DNA of 55,548 nucleotides from Verrucomicrobiia bacterium (lineage in GTDB: Bacteria > Verrucomicrobiota > Verrucomicrobiia > Limisphaerales > JAYPXF01): assembly GCA_016779125.1 (NCBI GenBank), contig JADHOF010000003.1, forward strand, positions 1 to 55,548, given 5' to 3'. The notes below the pieces were generated by a model, which was not told the origin of the DNA, ran no database searches, and saw only the letters and a program-made list of their open reading frames with translations. Position numbers and translations under genes: made by a program. Position 1 is the stretch's first letter. Each line of letters opens with the position of its first letter. Shown here in pieces: positions 52,891-55,548 of this stretch.

Positions 52891-53796
52891 TCAAAGTTGT
52901 TCACGCGCCGAGGCTGCGAGCGGCACCCAGTCGCCGCCTTGGCGTTTGCTTTCTGCGGCGGCTTCCATGAAGGCGACCAGTTCGATCGTTTCACGGGGAT
53001 CGACCGGTGTCTCGCCTGTCTGGAAAAAGCGGACCACCTCCCGCAGCAGGCCGTGGTAACGCTCGTGGTTGCCAACCCGGGCCCGGCCCTTTTCCCCAAG
53101 TGCGAAGCCGCCGTTGGGGCCTTCACGAAACACACCGAAGCGGTTGCCGCCCCAGAAACCGGTGACCTGAATCTTGCCGTCGCTCGTCAGCTCCCGGCGC
53201 ACCTTGCGGCAGCCCGGGCCCATCACCGTGTAAAGCGCCTCGCAGCCGTGGATTCCGTACCAGAAAAGTTCGGGATGATGTGGCTCCGTCTTCGCGGGGC
53301 TGTAGGTTTCGCAGTAGTGGACCGGGCCGATCTTGCCGGCGCGCACGGCCTGCGTTGTTTCGGCGAAGCGGAGACAGGAGGAGCTGAACACGGGGGATTT
53401 CAAGTCGGACGAAAGCCGGAAGATCTCCCGCGTGTCGGCCAAGGAGGCGGCAATCGGCTTTTCGATATACATCGGTCTGCCGGCCTTCATCACGGGGATC
53501 GCCTGCGACAAATGCGGCCGGCCATCCACGCTCTCCAGCATCACGGCGTCCACGTGTCGGCACAGCTCCTCGATCGAGGCGTGCAGCCGGATGCCGTGGT
53601 CTTTTACGAGTGTTGTGGTGAATCCTCCGATTCGCGACGCGCTGGCCTCCACGTCGGGGCTGCCGCCCTGGAACGCCGCCACCACGCGCGCGCCGGGCAC
53701 GTGCTGAGGATGGCCGGGATTGTTCAGCAGCTCGGTGAAGGCCACGACATGGGACGTGTCGAGCCCGATCATGCCGATGCGGAGCGGGGATTTCAT
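52891..53796 (-). CDS. Gfo/Idh/MocA-like oxidoreductase, no signal peptide
   Basis: A 301-residue cytoplasmic-looking paralog of the preceding entry. It starts at once with the fold: LRIGMIGLDTSHVVAFTELL, again G-L-D-T-S-H instead of the dinucleotide glycine motif. EKPIAASLADT holds the family Lys-Pro, FWYGIHGCEALYTVMG the His-containing substrate loop, and GGDWVPL the C-terminal tail also shared by the paralog. Gfo/Idh/MocA proteins usually oxidise sugars, inositols or their derivatives with NAD(P). The pair arose by tandem duplication; the gap between them is 47 bases. Confidence 0.85.
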   Translation of the reverse strand: MKSPLRIGMIGLDTSHVVAFTELLNNPGHPQHVPGARVVAAFQGGSPDVEASASRIGGFTTTLVKDHGIRLHASIEELCRHVDAVMLESVDGRPHLSQAIPVMKAGRPMYIEKPIAASLADTREIFRLSSDLKSPVFSSSCLRFAETTQAVRAGKIGPVHYCETYSPAKTEPHHPELFWYGIHGCEALYTVMGPGCRKVRRELTSDGKIQVTGFWGGNRFGVFREGPNGGFALGEKGRARVGNHERYHGLLREVVRFFQTGETPVDPRETIELVAFMEAAAESKRQGGDWVPLAASAREQL

Positions 53797-53907
53797 GGTG
53801 TGTGACCCATTGACCTTGGCCGGAGCGGATCCGTCAATGTTGATTGCGCGGTCTGTTTTGCCTTTTGACTTTGCTCCGGCGCACTCCTATCAAGCCCGGC
53901 AACCCTT

Positions 53908-55197
53908 ATGAAAAAGCAGACATCCCGTCGTATCTTCATGCAGCAGTCCGGCGCGCTTGGCGCCATTCTCGCCACCTCCACCGCGCCGGCGATTTTGGCG
54001 CAGGACAGTCCGGGCGACCGGATCGTCGTCGGGGTGATCGGGATGGGTCGCGGCCGCGGGCATCTGGCGAGTTATCTGGATCTGAAGAACGTGGAGGTGA
54101 GCCATGTGTGCGATCTGGATCCGACCCGGCTTGGCGTCGGGGAGAAGCTGGTCAACGGCAAACAGGAACATCGCAAGGTGAAGGCCGTGCAGGAGTTTCA
54201 GCGGATTCTTGAGGACCGGGATGTGAATCTTATTTCAATCGCGCTGCCAAACTTCTGGCACACGCCGGCGGCCATTCTCGCCTGCCAGGCGGGCAAACAC
54301 GTCTACGTGGAAAAGCCCGGCAGCCATAATCCCTGGGAGGCGAAGCAACTGGTGGCCGCCGCGCGGCATCACAAACGCAAGATGCAGATGGGAAACCAAC
54401 GCCGCAGCATGCCGTATTATCGCGAAGGCATCGAGCGGCTGAAGGGCGGGGTGGTGGGTGACGTAAAGTTCTCCCGCTGCTGGTATCTCAACGCGCGGCC
54501 GTCGATCAACAAGGGTGTGTACGGCAAGCCGCCTGAATGGTTGAACTGGGAAAGCTGGCAGGGGGCGACGCCGGAGCGGCCGTTCAAGGACAATCTTGTC
54601 CACTACAACTGGCACTGGCACTGGCACTACGGCGGCGGTGAATTGGCGAACAACGGCATTCACGCGCTCGACGTGTGTCGGTGGGGCCTGGGGGTGAACT
54701 ATCCGGAGCGGGTCACCTGCAACGGCGGTCGCTACACCTACGACGATGATCAGGAGACGCCGGACACGATGTATGCGACCTACCATTGCGGTGATCGTGG
54801 CGCGAACTTCGAAAGCAGCAGCTGTCATCCGCGTCGCGAGGAGGAACATCCCTTCGTCAGTTTCTACGGGACCGAGGGCACGGTCGCCTTTGATGGCGGC
54901 GGCTACTCGATCCACGATCTGAAGGGCAAGGAACTGGAGCGGGTGAAGGGAAGCAGCGACCAGAAACCGCATTTTCAGAACATGATGGACGCCATCCGGA
55001 ACGACACGCCCTTGAACTCCGAGATCGGCGATGCGCAGATCAGCTCGATGTGGTGCCATCTGGGCAACATCGCCTACCGAACCCAAAGTTCGTTGGAGAT
55101 TGATCCCGCGAGCGGGGAGATTCGAAACAACGCGGCCGCGACGGCGCTTTGGAAGCGGGAATATCGCCCGGGTTGGGACAAGAAACTGGCGCTCTGA
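53908..55197 (+). CDS. Tat-exported Gfo/Idh/MocA oxidoreductase
   Basis: A 429-residue protein with a twin-arginine signal, S-R-R-I-F-M near residues 6-11, and a hydrophobic stretch ending AILAQD. Tat export would let it leave the cytoplasm folded with its cofactor. The Rossmann motif is complete here: VGVIGMGRGRGHLA. EKPGSHNPWEAKQL carries the catalytic Lys-Pro. An aromatic/His-rich segment HYNWHWHWHYGGGELANNGIHALD follows near residues 231-254, as in the PVC oxidoreductase branch with WxxWYGGG-type motifs. The C-terminal domain has FYGTEGTVAFDGGGYSI. It is divergent from the tandem pair, and probably belongs to a sugar-oxidation set with them and the ThuA fusion. Confidence 0.88.
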   Translation: MKKQTSRRIFMQQSGALGAILATSTAPAILAQDSPGDRIVVGVIGMGRGRGHLASYLDLKNVEVSHVCDLDPTRLGVGEKLVNGKQEHRKVKAVQEFQRILEDRDVNLISIALPNFWHTPAAILACQAGKHVYVEKPGSHNPWEAKQLVAAARHHKRKMQMGNQRRSMPYYREGIERLKGGVVGDVKFSRCWYLNARPSINKGVYGKPPEWLNWESWQGATPERPFKDNLVHYNWHWHWHYGGGELANNGIHALDVCRWGLGVNYPERVTCNGGRYTYDDDQETPDTMYATYHCGDRGANFESSSCHPRREEEHPFVSFYGTEGTVAFDGGGYSIHDLKGKELERVKGSSDQKPHFQNMMDAIRNDTPLNSEIGDAQISSMWCHLGNIAYRTQSSLEIDPASGEIRNNAAATALWKREYRPGWDKKLAL

Positions 55198-55303
55198 TTC
55201 TGCGGTGGGAAAGCAAGTCGGGCTTGCCGGGGGCGGGGCTTTCCCTATTCTCCGTCGAGCCCGCCGCAAATGCCTGTGCCGGGCGGCTTGCGTCCCTCAC
55301 ACG

Positions 55304-55548
55304 ATGTCCGACAAGAATCAGCCCGTGGTCCTGGTAGCCGATGAGATCGGCCACGTGATCGCGGCGTTGAAGGCCCCGGGCGAGATGACGGCGCGATTTT
55401 GCCGTCTGGAGTTTTTCGATTCCCTGCGCCTTGCCGCCCGTTCGCGGGAAGGAGTCGCGCCGGTGGTGGCGATCGTCGCCCAGCGCAGGTTGCCGAACGG
55501 GACCGGCCTGGAGGCGGCGGGCGATCTGTGGCGCGACGACAGTCGTCT
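55304..55548 (+). CDS. Receiver-like protein, 5' fragment
   Basis: The frame opens at ATG 55304 and is still open at the window edge (81 complete codons). It begins MSDKNQPVVLVADEIGH and later has PVVAIVAQRRLPNGTGLEAAG. The V-L-V-x-D-E start and the later L-P-x-G-x-G-L-E resemble the first and third strands of a response-regulator receiver, but the phospho-acceptor Asp is not visible at its usual place. It may be a degenerate receiver or another fold. The gap to the preceding gene (55198-55303) shows nothing distinct. Confidence 0.4.
   Translation, partial: MSDKNQPVVLVADEIGHVIAALKAPGEMTARFCRLEFFDSLRLAARSREGVAPVVAIVAQRRLPNGTGLEAAGDLWRDDSR

Noticed and set aside
1-55548. CRISPR arrays, insertion sequences, prophage, tRNA or rRNA genes
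   Set aside because: I looked for regularly spaced repeats, transposase motifs, integrases and T-arm-like sequences by eye and found none; a covariance-model scan could still reveal a missed RNA.

Overview
The window is GC-rich, densely packed bacterial chromosome, most consistent with the Verrucomicrobiota/PVC group. This assignment is inferred from gene families, not from a marker-gene tree. The clues are a PVC-type heme-binding cytochrome with HEAT repeats, a ThuA/propeller-dehydrogenase/cytochrome c fusion, several Gfo/Idh/MocA oxidoreductases (one with a Tat signal), Calx-beta/Ig arrays, a fused SecDF and a ceramidase-like secreted protein. Ribosome binding sites are scarce, TTG and GTG starts are frequent, and ATGA/TTGA overlaps are common. 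I saw no tRNA, rRNA, CRISPR array, insertion sequence or prophage.

Layout. 1-4.9 kb: 3' end of an NlpC/P60-like hydrolase, a palindromic repeat, a GntP-family permease, a single-TM unknown and a ceramidase-like protein. 4.9-7.7 kb (minus): a Met/His-rich outer-membrane barrel protein, a small CxxC protein and pyrD. 7.7-9.7 kb: a 600-bp gene-free region with DnaA-box matches (candidate origin), then dnaA. 9.8-11.3 kb: an orphan ABC ATPase and a small conserved-looking protein. 11.2-18.0 kb (minus): three tandem, translationally coupled YfhO-like membrane proteins. 18.1-20.6 kb: a DapA-like aldolase coupled to a CCA-adding-type nucleotidyltransferase. 20.5-22.3 kb (minus): MntR and alanine dehydrogenase, separated by two hairpin elements. 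22.4-27.2 kb: one long operon, exbB - exbD - tonB-like - zinc-ribbon membrane protein - prmA - RNase H-like - cytochrome c. 27.2-32.8 kb (minus): a 1262-aa Calx-beta/Ig protein coupled to a TMTC-like glycosyltransferase with TPRs. 33.0-38.8 kb: yajC-secDF, terC-recJ. 38.8-48.3 kb (minus): mfd and a complete RND efflux operon. 48.4-55.5 kb: a possible 49-aa Cys-rich protein coupled to the ThuA/dehydrogenase/cytochrome fusion, two tandem Gfo/Idh/MocA paralogs, a Tat-targeted Gfo/Idh/MocA protein, and the start of a receiver-like protein.

The housekeeping core (dnaA, secDF, recJ, mfd, cca, pyrD, ald) is intact. The most unusual element is the Exb/Ton operon at 22.4-24.5 kb. Its ExbD-like subunit has Gly where the proton-carrying Asp of canonical ExbD sits, its TonB-like partner is divergent, it adds a membrane-anchored zinc ribbon, and its promoter predicts an almost leaderless mRNA. 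Also notable are the palindromic repeat family, the dnaA-proximal candidate origin, and the tandem oxidoreductases that lack the Rossmann glycine motif.
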